From: Flavobacterium resistens
GTDB lineage: Bacteria > Bacteroidota > Bacteroidia > Flavobacteriales > Flavobacteriaceae
Length of the DNA stretch: 64,000 nt
Direction: 5' to 3'
NCBI RefSeq assembly: GCF_900182645.1
Contig: NZ_FXTA01000001.1
Span: 1,054,001-1,118,000 of the forward strand
Both the position numbers and the translations under genes were made by a program. The notes under the pieces were generated by a model. That model saw nothing but the letters and a program-made list of their open reading frames with translations. It made no database searches and had not been told where the DNA came from. Shown one piece after another: positions 1 to 8,038 of this stretch; position 1 is the first letter of the stretch, and every line of letters begins with the position of its first letter.

Positions 1-141
1 AAAGTTAACGACAAAATAATTATAAGAAGTCATCACATATCGCAAGCGCCAAAATATTCATACCCAATAATAATGGGTGACTATGTAGAACGAGATAATA
101 AAACAATTTATATGCGTGAACCTAGCAAAGATGGTTGTTAA
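1..141 (+). CDS. C-terminal fragment of an unrecognised protein (5' end outside window)
   Basis: An open frame runs from base 1 to a TAA at 139-141 and encodes the last 46 residues of a protein that begins upstream of the window. The fragment is basic and rich in Ile, Lys and His (it begins KVNDKIII and ends KDGC) and has no motif I recognise. The very next gene is in the same direction after a 77-base gap. The frame is fully open and coding-like, but function cannot be assigned from this piece. Confidence 0.55.
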   Translation, partial: KVNDKIIIRSHHISQAPKYSYPIIMGDYVERDNKTIYMREPSKDGC

Positions 142-218
142 GTAAATAAATCATGAAATACATTTACATACCATAAAACACTATATTTACTTGTAATTAA
201 CTCTAATACAAGCAAATC

Positions 219-329
219 ATGTCAAAAGGTCAAGATGCTAAAAAAACAGTAAAAAAAGAACCGTTAAAAACGGCAAAAGAGAAGAAAGAAGAAAAAAGAG
301 AAAAGAAAAATTCTCCTAAAAGGGATTAA
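219..329 (+). CDS. Small highly basic 36-residue protein
   Basis: ATG at 219 to TAA at 327-329 gives 36 residues beginning MSKGQDAKKTVKK and ending KKNSPKRD. More than a third of the residues are lysine or arginine, with a charged Lys/Glu stretch in the middle. There are no hydrophobic segments and no cysteine. Similar tiny Lys-rich proteins starting with M-S/A-K-G-Q-D are, as far as I recall, common in flavobacteria with no known role. A good hairpin (339-380) follows the stop at once, which supports a real short transcription unit. It could bind nucleic acid or ribosomes because of its charge, but that is a guess. Confidence 0.55.
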   Translation: MSKGQDAKKTVKKEPLKTAKEKKEEKREKKNSPKRD

Positions 330-338
330 TTAGTTTTC

Positions 339-380
339 AGTCGCAGTTTTCAATCTCAAAGGAAACTGAAAACTGCGACT
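339..380. terminator. Hairpin terminator between convergent genes
   Basis: Fourteen-base arms AGTCGCAGTTTTCA (339-352) and TGAAAACTGCGACT (367-380) are perfectly complementary, with a 14-base loop. The hairpin lies between the small basic protein (+) and pepD (-), which converge here, so it probably ends both transcripts. Confidence 0.6.
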
Positions 381-394
381 AAAAACTGAGAACT

Positions 395-1855
395 TTATTT
401 AACCGGAATATTCGAAAGAATTTCCAATACAAATTTCCAATATTTTTGAGCAGATGAAATACTTGCTCTTTCGTCTGGAGAATGGGCTCCGTGAATAGTT
501 GGACCAAAAGAAATCATATCCATATCTGGATAATTTGTTCCTAAAATTCCGCACTCTAAACCAGCGTGACAAGCTACAACTTTTGGCTGTTCTCCATTTT
601 GTTTTTCGTAGATCTCTTTTAAAACTTCTAAGATTTCAGAATTTACGTTTGGCGTCCATCCTGGGTAAGAACCTGTAAGTTCAACTTCGCAACCTACTAA
701 TTCAAAAGCCGATCGCAAAGAATTAGCCAAATCAAATTTTGAAGATTCAACAGACGAACGTGTCAAACATCCAATTAACACTTCTCCGTCTTTAATAACA
801 ACACGAGCAATATTATTCGAAGTTTCAACCAAATCGGCCATATCAGCGCTCATTCTGTAAACGCCATTGTGTGCTGCGTAAATGGCTCTGATAATTCCTT
901 CCTGAACTCCTAAATCCATTACTTTTTCAGGTAAATCACCTTTTACGATTTCAATCGATAAGTTCGGTTCAGTTGTTTTGTATTCCGCTTTGATATCAGC
1001 AATTATTTCTTGCATATCGTACACATAAGCTTCATCAAACATTTGAGAAATAATTACTTTAGCAACACTTTCTCTCGGAATCGCATTTCTTAAACTTCCT
1101 CCGTTAACTTCAACGATCTGCAAACCGAAGTTTTCAAAAGCATCAAACAACAAACGGTTCATTATTTTGTTAGCATTTCCTAAACCTTTGTGAATATCCA
1201 TTCCTGAATGCCCTCCGTTTAAGCCTTTTACTGTAATCGTATATCCAACAGATCCTTCCGGGACTTCTTCTTCGTGATACGTTCTTGTTGCAGTAACGTC
1301 AATTCCACCAGCACATCCAATATCAATTTCGTCATCTTCTTCAGTATCCAGATTCAATAAAATCTGACCTTGAAGAATTCCTCCTTTTAGGTTTAAAGCA
1401 CCTGTCATTCCAGTTTCTTCATCAATTGTAAACAAAGCTTCAATTGCCGGATGCGGAATAGCTGTACTCTCTAAAATAGCCATAATTGTCGCTACTCCTA
1501 ACCCATTGTCAGCTCCAAGAGTTGTTCCTCGCGCGCGAACCCAATCACCATCTACATACATGTCGATTCCTTGCGTATCAAAATCAAAAACAGTATCTGC
1601 ATTTTTTTGGTGCACCATATCAAGGTGTCCCTGCATTACGATTGGTTTACGGTTTTCCATTCCTGGAGTTGCAGGTTTTCTGATGATTACATTTCTGATT
1701 TCATCTTCAAAAGTTTCTAAACCTAAACTGTTTCCAAAGTTTTTCATAAACTCGATAACACGTTCTTCTTTTTTTGACGGACGCGGAACAGCATTTAAAT
1801 CTGCGAATTTGTTCCAAAGTGCTTTTGGCTCCAGATTTCTAATTTCCTGACTCAT
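395..1855 (-). CDS. pepD: Aminoacyl-histidine dipeptidase (PepD, M20 family)
   Basis: This 486-residue cytosolic di-zinc peptidase hydrolyses Xaa-His and other dipeptides. M20 landmarks are in order: QGHLDMV (metal-binding His and Asp), LGADNGLG (bridging Asp), DEETGMTG (catalytic Glu pair), NLDTEED (metal ligand), and the late HAGLECGIL and SFGPTIHGAHSPDE motifs. Length fits PepD (about 485). I place the start at the ATG at 1855 (MSQEIRNLEP). The open frame extends eight codons further, but only to a TTG. A -7 promoter element (TAACTTTG) lies about 35 bases upstream of the ATG. It is monocistronic and converges on the small basic protein gene. Confidence 0.93.
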   Translation of the reverse strand: MSQEIRNLEPKALWNKFADLNAVPRPSKKEERVIEFMKNFGNSLGLETFEDEIRNVIIRKPATPGMENRKPIVMQGHLDMVHQKNADTVFDFDTQGIDMYVDGDWVRARGTTLGADNGLGVATIMAILESTAIPHPAIEALFTIDEETGMTGALNLKGGILQGQILLNLDTEEDDEIDIGCAGGIDVTATRTYHEEEVPEGSVGYTITVKGLNGGHSGMDIHKGLGNANKIMNRLLFDAFENFGLQIVEVNGGSLRNAIPRESVAKVIISQMFDEAYVYDMQEIIADIKAEYKTTEPNLSIEIVKGDLPEKVMDLGVQEGIIRAIYAAHNGVYRMSADMADLVETSNNIARVVIKDGEVLIGCLTRSSVESSKFDLANSLRSAFELVGCEVELTGSYPGWTPNVNSEILEVLKEIYEKQNGEQPKVVACHAGLECGILGTNYPDMDMISFGPTIHGAHSPDERASISSAQKYWKFVLEILSNIPVK

Positions 1856-1889
1856 TATATTTTGTTTGAAGTTTAACAATTAAGAGTCC

Positions 1890-1897
1890 CAAAGTTA
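1890..1897 (-). promoter_or_regulatory. Probable -7 promoter element of pepD
   Basis: On the minus strand TAACTTTG matches the Bacteroidota -7 consensus TAnnTTTG. It would start transcription about 28 bases before the pepD ATG at 1855. No clear TTG is found at the usual -33 distance, so support is partial. Confidence 0.4.
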
Positions 1898-1917
1898 CAA
1901 AGTTTAAATGCTTTTTT

Positions 1918-2012
1918 CGCCACAAATTGCACGAATTAGCACAAATTATAATGGCTCTAAAATTAAACAAATCAGCAATTAGTGAAAATTTGTGGAATTC
2001 GTGGCAAACTTT
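1918..2012. repeat. Dispersed inverted repeat, family B (GCCACGAATT type), degenerate copy
   Basis: The left arm around 1918-1947 reads CGCCACAAATTGCACGAATT and the right arm, ending near 2008, contains AATTTGTGGAATTCGTGGC. The pair forms an imperfect inverted repeat resembling copies at 13490, 19995 and 58669. It overlaps the open frame upstream of the DUF3810 gene, which is one reason to start that gene later. Confidence 0.55.
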
Positions 2013-2052
2013 TTTTAATTGTATTTATATTTACGTATCCAAAAAATATACT

Positions 2053-3114
2053 GTGAAATCAAAATATATTCTACCTCTATTTCTTTTAGTTCAGATTATC
2101 TTTTTAAAAATTCTGCAATACTTCCCAGATTATGTCGAAGGATTTTACAGCAACAATTTATTTGTTCGAATTTCACATTTTTTAAGAACACTTTTAGGTA
2201 AAGTTCCGTTCTCTGTTGGAGATTGTATTTATGCTTTATTAATTCTTTCGATTATCAGTTGGTTTTGGAAAATCAGAAAAAGTTGGAAAACTAATTGGAA
2301 AGATCATCTATTGAAAATCTTAGGCAAAATTTCTATTTTTTATTTCCTCTTCCACGTGCTTTGGGCTTTCAATTATTATCGTGAACCGCTTTTCGAAAAA
2401 ATGGAAATCAAAAGAGAATATTCTGATGCTGAACTTTTAGCTTTTACAAAAAGATTGATTGCAAAAACGAATGAAATTCAGTTTCAAATTACAAAAAACG
2501 ATAGTTCAAAAGTAGTTTTTCCATATTCTCAAAAAGAATCATTTCACATGATTTTAAATGGTTATAATAACTTGGCTAAAGAACATCCTTATTTTAAATA
2601 TGAAACATTGAGCGTCAAAAAATCTTTATTCAGCGTTCCTCTTACTTATATGGGATTTGGCGGTTATTTGAATCCGTTTACAAATGAGGCTCAAGTAAAT
2701 GATTTGCTGCCAATGTATAATTTCCCAATAACAACTTCACACGAAATGGCCCATCAAATTGGTTTTGCCAGTGAAAACGAATGCAATTTTATTGGTGTTT
2801 TAGCCTCGGTTAAAAACGACAATCTTTATTATCAATATTCAGGATATAGCTTCGCTTTGCGTTATTGTCTTGGAATCTGGCAATTTAAAAACGAAAAAGT
2901 TTTTAACGAATTGAAGAAATCAGTTCATATCGGAATCTTAAAAAACTATCAGGAAAGTCAGGATTTCTGGAAAAAATATGACACATTTATTGATAAAGGT
3001 TTTCATTTTTTATGGGATAATTTCTTAAAAACCAATAATCAAAAAGACGGAATGGAAAGTTACAGCAAGTTTATTGACTTGATGATAAATTATTATAAAA
3101 CGAGAAAATTTTGA
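2053..3114 (+). CDS. DUF3810 family membrane protein with HExxH-like metallopeptidase motif
   Basis: About 353 residues from the chosen GTG start at 2053 (reading V/MKSKYILPLFLL). The frame is open back to 1927, but that extra 42-codon stretch lies in a dispersed repeat and reads poorly as protein. Three hydrophobic segments occupy the first 130 residues or so. A soluble domain follows with HEMAHQIGF, an HExxH-type zinc motif, and then SENECNF, whose Glu could be a third ligand. This layout matches DUF3810, a Bacteroidota family of unknown role that looks like a membrane-anchored metalloprotease. Family assignment is good. Proteolytic activity is inferred only from the motif. Confidence 0.75.
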   Translation: MKSKYILPLFLLVQIIFLKILQYFPDYVEGFYSNNLFVRISHFLRTLLGKVPFSVGDCIYALLILSIISWFWKIRKSWKTNWKDHLLKILGKISIFYFLFHVLWAFNYYREPLFEKMEIKREYSDAELLAFTKRLIAKTNEIQFQITKNDSSKVVFPYSQKESFHMILNGYNNLAKEHPYFKYETLSVKKSLFSVPLTYMGFGGYLNPFTNEAQVNDLLPMYNFPITTSHEMAHQIGFASENECNFIGVLASVKNDNLYYQYSGYSFALRYCLGIWQFKNEKVFNELKKSVHIGILKNYQESQDFWKKYDTFIDKGFHFLWDNFLKTNNQKDGMESYSKFIDLMINYYKTRKF

Positions 3115-3156
3115 TCCAACTGTAACAAAAATGATTTCATAACTACTAATACTTAT

Positions 3157-3651
3157 ATGAGCGAAAATCTAGAACAGTCATTTGTTGCGCAATTGCAGGC
3201 AAATCAGAATATAATCCACAAAATTTGTAGATTATATACTGCTGGTGAAGATGCTCATAAAGACTTGTTTCAGGAAATTACCATTCAGCTCTGGAAAGCT
3301 TATCCAAAATTTAGAGGCGACAGTAAATTTTCGACCTGGACCTACCGTGTTGCTTTAAATACTGCAATTACCTTATACCGAAAAACCAAACGAACAATAT
3401 CGACTATTGAATATGAAAGTCATCAGCATTTTGTAAAAGATGTTGATTACAATTATGAAGAGGAAGAACAGATTAAATTGATGTATAAAGCTGTTTATCA
3501 GCTCAACGACATCGAAAAAGCATTAGTTTTTATGTATTTAGAAGACAAAGATTATCAAGAAATAGCTGAAACCTTAGGAATCAGTGAAGTGAATGCGCGC
3601 GTGAAAATGAACAGAATTAAAGGGAAACTTAAAAAAATACTAAATCCTTAA
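3157..3651 (+). CDS. ECF-type RNA polymerase sigma factor
   Basis: A 164-residue sigma-70 family protein with only regions 2 and 4. Region 2 (about 20-85) contains DLFQEITIQLWKAYPKF and the -10-binding FSTWTYRVALNTA stretch. Region 4 (about 110-160) is a helix-turn-helix around YQEIAETLGISEVNARVKMNRI. It would direct RNA polymerase to a small regulon. The next gene, a membrane protein, starts 8 bases after the stop, an arrangement usual for a sigma factor and its membrane partner. Which signal it answers to cannot be read from sequence. Confidence 0.88.
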   Translation: MSENLEQSFVAQLQANQNIIHKICRLYTAGEDAHKDLFQEITIQLWKAYPKFRGDSKFSTWTYRVALNTAITLYRKTKRTISTIEYESHQHFVKDVDYNYEEEEQIKLMYKAVYQLNDIEKALVFMYLEDKDYQEIAETLGISEVNARVKMNRIKGKLKKILNP

Positions 3652-3659
3652 AAATTATT

Positions 3660-4292
3660 ATGAAAGAACTGGATTTATTAAAAAAAGACTGGAAAAAGAA
3701 CTCGGATTCTTTTGAGCAAATTTCTGAAAAAGAAATCTACAAAATGATTCACAAAAAATCATCTTCCATTGTGAAGTGGATTTTGATTATCAGTATTTTG
3801 GAAGTATGCTTTTGGACTTTCTCAAATTTATTCATCAATACCGATGATTTATTACAAAAAATGAATCATCCAGAGATTGTCCTAGCCATGGAAATACTTA
3901 CCTATTTTAACTACGTAGTTGTTCTGGTTTTTATCGTTATTTTTTATAAAAACTATAAAACAATCTCAACTACAGTAGCGACGAAATCTCTCATGGGTGC
4001 GATTTTAAGAACTCGAAAAACAGTTCAGTATTATGTATGGTATAATCTTGGAATGCTAGTTTTAATAACTATTTTAAGCTACTTTATTGCTTTTGTTTAC
4101 AATCCAGATATGGCATTTTTTAGAGAACAACTTGCCGAAAGCGGGAAAACAATGTTTTTTACTGTCGGAATTTTATTTCTCATAATATTAGGAATATTGG
4201 GTTTATTCTGGTGTATTTACAGATTATTGTACGGAACTTTATTACGAAGATTGTATTCGAATTATAAAGAGTTGAAGAAAATTGATTTCTAA
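3660..4292 (+). CDS. Four-helix membrane protein partnered with the ECF sigma factor
   Basis: A 210-residue protein with a soluble, charged N-terminus (1-35) and four hydrophobic segments near 39-58, 78-100, 125-145 and 165-190. It starts 8 bases after the sigma factor stop, so the two are almost certainly co-transcribed. Flavobacterial relatives next to sigma factors have, as I recall, been carried in databases under a misleading beta-carotene monooxygenase name. Nothing here resembles a carotenoid oxygenase, such as the four His iron ligands. A role as a membrane-bound negative regulator of the sigma factor is plausible from position and topology, but there is no zinc-binding anti-sigma motif. 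Confidence 0.65.
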   Translation: MKELDLLKKDWKKNSDSFEQISEKEIYKMIHKKSSSIVKWILIISILEVCFWTFSNLFINTDDLLQKMNHPEIVLAMEILTYFNYVVVLVFIVIFYKNYKTISTTVATKSLMGAILRTRKTVQYYVWYNLGMLVLITILSYFIAFVYNPDMAFFREQLAESGKTMFFTVGILFLIILGILGLFWCIYRLLYGTLLRRLYSNYKELKKIDF

Positions 4293-4395
4293 TTCAAGAT
4301 ACTAAGGTTCTAAGGTGCTAAGGCTCTAAGGTGCTAGATTCTAAGTTTTTTCAAACTTGAAACTTGAAACTTGAAACTCTAAAAAACTAAACTTC
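4293..4395. repeat. Dispersed CTAAG repeat (family A) plus a heptamer tandem
   Basis: The gap between two convergent genes is built from reiterated words: CTAAGGTTCTAAG, GTGCTAAGG and CTCTAAGGTGCTAG, followed at 4353-4378 by three tandem copies of AAACTTG plus a partial one. The same CTAAG words recur at 6512, 6603, 20053, 26882, 55024 and 55711, so this is a family of intergenic elements and not chance. Confidence 0.6.
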
Positions 4396-5205
4396 TTAGT
4401 ATTCCCATTGTCTTAATCTGTTAAGTTCTTCTTGCGCTTTGATTTCTTCGGCTGGAATAACTTTTAAGAATGATGGATGTTGTTCGATTGCGTATTCTAC
4501 TTTTTCAACAATTTCTTCAATTGTATCATTTTCATAATCAATATCAAGAGGTTCTTTGATAATGAAAGACTGTAGAATTCCTTTTTTCTTCATTCGCAGA
4601 CCTTTTTTATCAAATGATCGTCGGAAACCGTCAATAACAATAGGAATTACAATTGGTTTATGCTGTTTGATAATATGTGCAGTTCCTTTACGAACAGGCT
4701 TAAAAGACTTTGTGGTTCCTTGCGGAAAAGTAATTACCCAGCCATCTTCAAGTGCAATTCTGATATTTTCAGTATCGTTTGGATTTACATCTCTTTTTTC
4801 AGTAACATCTACGCCTTTTGAACGCCATGTTCTTTCAACCGTAATTGCTCCAACATAAGCAAGAATTCTTGGCAACAAACCTGCTTGCATTGTTTCTTTG
4901 GCAGCGACATAATAAATGTTCATTTTTGGCTGCCACAAATAACCAATGTTCTTAATAGTATCTTGACGTCCGCTTAAACTTGCGTTAAAGACATGAAACA
5001 TTGCCACAACATCAGCAAAATAAGTTTGATGATTGGAAATAAACAGCACATTTGTATCAGGCAATGTTTTAATAATTTCAGATCCTTCAATCTGCAATTC
5101 ATTAAATCCTCTGTATCTGCGGTGCGTCATGGCTCCCAAGACACGGATTAACCATTTCTTGATGAATAAAATATGTCCAAAAGGATTTCGTTTAAACAAT
5201 CCCAT
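4396..5205 (-). CDS. 1-acyl-glycerol-3-phosphate acyltransferase (PlsC-like)
   Basis: A 269-residue lysophospholipid acyltransferase family protein. The catalytic HX4D motif appears as NHQTYFAD (about residues 58-65) and the acyl-acceptor motif as FPQGTTK (about 160). A hydrophobic N-terminal stretch would hold it at the inner membrane, where it would acylate the sn-2 position of lysophosphatidate or a related lipid. Length and motif order fit the PlsC superfamily. Whether it is the main PlsC or an accessory enzyme for another acceptor cannot be told. It has its own promoter (5237-5265) and converges with the sigma factor operon. Confidence 0.8.
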   Translation of the reverse strand: MGLFKRNPFGHILFIKKWLIRVLGAMTHRRYRGFNELQIEGSEIIKTLPDTNVLFISNHQTYFADVVAMFHVFNASLSGRQDTIKNIGYLWQPKMNIYYVAAKETMQAGLLPRILAYVGAITVERTWRSKGVDVTEKRDVNPNDTENIRIALEDGWVITFPQGTTKSFKPVRKGTAHIIKQHKPIVIPIVIDGFRRSFDKKGLRMKKKGILQSFIIKEPLDIDYENDTIEEIVEKVEYAIEQHPSFLKVIPAEEIKAQEELNRLRQWEY

Positions 5206-5236
5206 AGCTGTTTATTGTATTTTTTTTGTTAGTTCG

Positions 5237-5265
5237 CAAACATACAAAAATTATTCTTTTAGCAA
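5237..5265 (-). promoter_or_regulatory. Bacteroidota-type promoter of the acyltransferase gene
   Basis: On the minus strand TTG (5265-5263) is followed after 18 bases by TATGTTTG (5244-5237), a full match to the TTG-N17-23-TAnnTTTG consensus. The leader would be about 25 bases to the ATG at 5205. Confidence 0.6.
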
Positions 5266-5331
5266 TACTATAAAGCAATTTCGGAAATAAATCGTTATAA
5301 TAATGAATATCAAATCGTTAATTTTTCATTT

Positions 5332-5982
5332 TTACGAATTTTCGTCTAAAACACTTTTCAGAACGTCTCTCAGCTCACTTAATATCATCGCTGTCGCGCC
5401 CCAAACAACGTGATTTTGAATACTAAAAGCCGGAACCAAGGCATTTATTGCATAAGAAGTTGACAATGTGGCTTCAATAATAATTTCATCATTTAAAAAA
5501 ACAGACAAAGGCAACTCAATAATATCAGCAACTTCCCGAATATCCGGATAAAATGAAAGCTCTTCTTTTGCAATTCCCATATAAGGATGCACTAAAAAAT
5601 TACTTGGCGGAATGTACATTGGGGTAAAGTGTTTTACAACTTCTATTTTTTCAGGAAGAACACCAATTTCTTCATTGGTTTCCCTGAGAGCGGTATCTTT
5701 AAAATCAAAATCTGAAATTTCATATTTTCCACCTGGGAATGCAATTTGTGAAGAATGCACTCCATTGTATGCATTTCGAACGATCAAAACTAAATGTGTT
5801 TCTCCATTTTTAGGATAAAACAACATCATAACAGCAGCAATCCTTGGGTTTTTAGCGCTTAAATCAAGATTTTTAAGCTCTTGCATTCGTTCTTTGGGTG
5901 CCATTTTTATATGCGATGTCGTCGCTGGCAGTTCAACAGGAATTAAATTAGGAACATATTGCAAAAAATCTTGAAAATCCAT
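5332..5982 (-). CDS. Nudix hydrolase, coenzyme A pyrophosphatase type
   Basis: A 216-residue Nudix protein. The CoA-pyrophosphatase signature upstream of the Nudix box is visible as LIVRNAYNGVHSSQIAFPGG, followed by the box itself ending in ALRETNEEIGV, which supplies the metal-binding glutamates. Such enzymes split CoA or related dinucleotides into 3',5'-ADP and phosphopantetheine. I start at the ATG at 5982 (MDFQDFLQYV). The frame reaches 5988 only with a TTG. It is a lone gene, divergent from the DUF4268 gene. Substrate is inferred from the family signature. Confidence 0.82.
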   Translation of the reverse strand: MDFQDFLQYVPNLIPVELPATTSHIKMAPKERMQELKNLDLSAKNPRIAAVMMLFYPKNGETHLVLIVRNAYNGVHSSQIAFPGGKYEISDFDFKDTALRETNEEIGVLPEKIEVVKHFTPMYIPPSNFLVHPYMGIAKEELSFYPDIREVADIIELPLSVFLNDEIIIEATLSTSYAINALVPAFSIQNHVVWGATAMILSELRDVLKSVLDENS

Positions 5983-6073
5983 ATTCAAAGTTTATTTTTG
6001 TACTTTCAAATAAAATATAAATATACTCTAGAAAATGCGGTTCTACAAATTTTCTAAGACAAAGCCATAAATA

Positions 6074-6511
6074 ATGTACAGCAGAGAAGAATCACAACGA
6101 ATAAAAAGAGAATTTTGGGTAGCTTTTGCAGAAAAGTATCCGAGAAAATGGGTTCTTTATGATACAAAAATCAAAGACTTCTCTTTTAAGTTTTTTGTAG
6201 ATAATAAAAAAGCACAAGTTTTAATTGACATCGAACACCGAAGTGATGAAAAACGAACTGCCTATTTTGAAAAGATTGAAGCGCTAAAAAATATTCTGGA
6301 AGAAGAATTTATCAAAGATTTGGTTTTCGAAAAAAATTACACGCTGGAAAGTGGCAAAACCATCAGCCGAATCTGGGTTGAAAAACTAGGAGTTGGTTTT
6401 AGCAATCGAAATAACTGGGATGCGATTTTTGATTTCTTCAACGAAAACATGCACGCTCTGGAAATGTTTTATTTGGAGTATGATGAGTTTATTAAGGATA
6501 TTGAAAACTAA
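6074..6511 (+). CDS. DUF4268 domain protein
   Basis: A 145-residue soluble protein made essentially of one DUF4268 domain, beginning MYSREESQRIKREFW and containing the conserved FKFFVDNKKA and IDIEHRSDEKR stretches. In other bacteria DUF4268 is often at the C-terminus of nuclease-like or restriction-associated proteins. The stand-alone form here is common in flavobacteria and has no known function. It has neither a signal peptide nor a membrane segment. The neighbours do not hint at a role. Confidence 0.75.
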   Translation: MYSREESQRIKREFWVAFAEKYPRKWVLYDTKIKDFSFKFFVDNKKAQVLIDIEHRSDEKRTAYFEKIEALKNILEEEFIKDLVFEKNYTLESGKTISRIWVEKLGVGFSNRNNWDAIFDFFNENMHALEMFYLEYDEFIKDIEN

Positions 6512-6651
6512 GGTTCTAAGATGCTAAGGTACTAAGTAATTTATATAGCAAACCCGACAGGTTTTTTAAATCTGTCGGGTTTATTATTTAATTTAAGTTC
6601 AAAAAAACTTAGTCCCTCAGTATCTCAGAACCTTAGCACCTTAAAATCTAA
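6512..6651. repeat. Inverted pair of CTAAG repeats (family A) flanking a terminator
   Basis: CTAAGGTTCTAAGATGCTAA (starting about 6514) is mirrored by its near reverse complement in the segment 6608-6648 (TCTCAGAACCTTAGCACCTTA). The strong hairpin at 6550-6582 lies between them. The whole gap between two convergent genes is therefore one nested inverted structure. Confidence 0.6.
6550..6582. terminator. Bidirectional rho-independent-like terminator
   Basis: AAACCCGACAG (6550-6560) pairs perfectly with CTGTCGGGTTT (6572-6582) across an 11-base loop, with T-rich sequence on the plus side. It separates the DUF4268 gene from the convergent mnmA-subtilase operon end. Confidence 0.75.
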
Positions 6652-7062
6652 TTACACACTAAAAATATTATAAACAATAATATGATCGTCGTAATTGATA
6701 TAAAGTTGTTTTCGGAAATCTTGTTTTTTACGGGTAATAATTGAAAGTTTGCATTCTTTTCCGTCATTGTCTTTACACATGAAAGAATAGACAATATCAG
6801 TGTCATTTTCTTCTCTTTCGATGTAATCCAAAATATTGAAAAGCTGAATCTCTTGAGAATAAACTACAATTCTGTGTTTATTTGTATCTAAAACAACACT
6901 CAGGTTTACCAAATCCAGGTTAGACCATTCGCCCCACTTTCCTTTTTGATTTTTCTCTAAAACACTAAAACCAGATGTCTTAAAATTATACGACTGACTT
7001 TGAGCTTCTTGCAGTCCAAAACCAAAAAACAATAGCAATATAGAGATGCGAATAAAATTCAT
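6652..7062 (-). CDS. Small secreted protein of unknown function
   Basis: A 136-residue protein with a clear Sec signal peptide (hydrophobic core ISILLLFFGFG, likely cleavage after AQSQ near residue 23). The mature part of about 113 residues is beta-strand-like with alternating hydrophobic residues and two cysteines (CKDNDGKECKL) that could form a disulfide. No family recognised. It is the last gene of a leftward run, 20 bases after the nitronate monooxygenase gene. Confidence 0.65.
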   Translation of the reverse strand: MNFIRISILLLFFGFGLQEAQSQSYNFKTSGFSVLEKNQKGKWGEWSNLDLVNLSVVLDTNKHRIVVYSQEIQLFNILDYIEREENDTDIVYSFMCKDNDGKECKLSIITRKKQDFRKQLYINYDDHIIVYNIFSV

Positions 7063-7082
7063 GAAATATTTCTTACAGGTAA

Positions 7083-8027
7083 TTAAAATTCAAATTTAGA
7101 CTTTTCTTTGGATGCAGCATCAAATTCAGCTATCATTTGCTGCATAATTTGCTCAACAGGCAAGATTTCATGAATAAGTCCTGCAATTTGTCCAATTTCA
7201 AGCTCGCCTTCTTCAAGATCTCCTTCAAACATTCCTTTTTTGGCTCTGGCTCTGCCCAAAAGCTGAACCAATTCTTCTTTAGATGGACATTTTTCATATA
7301 AAGCCTGAACGTCATGATAAAATTTATTTTTTACCAATCGTACAGGAGCTAATTCTTTCAAAGTTAAATGAGTATCACCTTCTTTGATATTAACTATCGT
7401 TTCTTTAAAATTATTGTGGGCTGAAGATTCAAATGATGCTGCAAAACGACTTCCTATCTGAACGCCATCGGCACCAAGAATCATCGCTGCTAACATTCCT
7501 CTTCCGGTTGCAATTCCACCCGCTGCGATAAGCGGAATTTGGATTTTTTCCCTCACCATCGGAATCAACGTTAATGTTGTTGTTTCATCACGCCCGTTAT
7601 GTCCTCCTGCTTCAAAACCTTCAGCTACAACAGCATCAACGCCAGCATCTTGAGCTTTCAAAGCAAAAGCACTGCTGCTGACCACATGAACAACCGTAAT
7701 CCCTTTTTCTTTCAAAAATGAAGTCCATGTTTTAGGATTTCCAGCCGAAGTAAAAACAATTTTCACGCCTTCTTCCACAACTATATTCATAATTTCTTCA
7801 ATGTTAGGATATAACATCGGGATATTGACTCCAAAAGGTTTATCAGTAGCTTTTTTGCATTTTTGAATATGTTCTCTCAAAACTTCCGGATACATTGATC
7901 CAGCGCCAATAAGGCCTAAACCTCCCGAATTACTTACCGCAGAAGCTAGTTTGTAACCGCTGTTCCAAATCATCCCGCCTTGTATTATTGGATATTTTAT
8001 ATTAAAAAGCTGCGTAATTTTATTCAT
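7083..8027 (-). CDS. Nitronate monooxygenase / FabK-like FMN flavoprotein
   Basis: A 314-residue TIM-barrel flavoprotein. Recognisable segments are IKYPIIQGGMIW at the N-terminus, SNSGGLGLIGAG, the EGFEAGGHNGRDE loop with the conserved catalytic-region His, and the FMN phosphate-binding AAGGIATGRG followed by GADGVQIGSRF. The family includes nitronate monooxygenases and enoyl-ACP reductase II (FabK), which are hard to separate by sequence. No partner fatty-acid gene is nearby, so I favour the general nitronate monooxygenase label. The gene begins 11 bases after the subtilase stop, indicating one operon. Confidence 0.82.
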   Translation of the reverse strand: MNKITQLFNIKYPIIQGGMIWNSGYKLASAVSNSGGLGLIGAGSMYPEVLREHIQKCKKATDKPFGVNIPMLYPNIEEIMNIVVEEGVKIVFTSAGNPKTWTSFLKEKGITVVHVVSSSAFALKAQDAGVDAVVAEGFEAGGHNGRDETTTLTLIPMVREKIQIPLIAAGGIATGRGMLAAMILGADGVQIGSRFAASFESSAHNNFKETIVNIKEGDTHLTLKELAPVRLVKNKFYHDVQALYEKCPSKEELVQLLGRARAKKGMFEGDLEEGELEIGQIAGLIHEILPVEQIMQQMIAEFDAASKEKSKFEF

Positions 8028-8038
8028 GCAATATGCTA

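Noticed and set aside
1927..2052. N-terminal extension of the DUF3810 protein
   Set aside because: The extra 42 codons fall in a dispersed inverted repeat and precede the natural hydrophobic start. The GTG at 2053 gives a more sensible N-terminus.
3660..4292. Carotenoid oxygenase annotation for the sigma-linked membrane protein
   Set aside because: It has only 210 residues and four helices, and lacks the iron-binding histidines of carotenoid oxygenases.
4353..4378. Tandem AAACTTG heptamers considered as a CRISPR-like array
   Set aside because: Units are too short, with no spacers and no cas genes nearby. It is a simple tandem repeat in an intergenic element.
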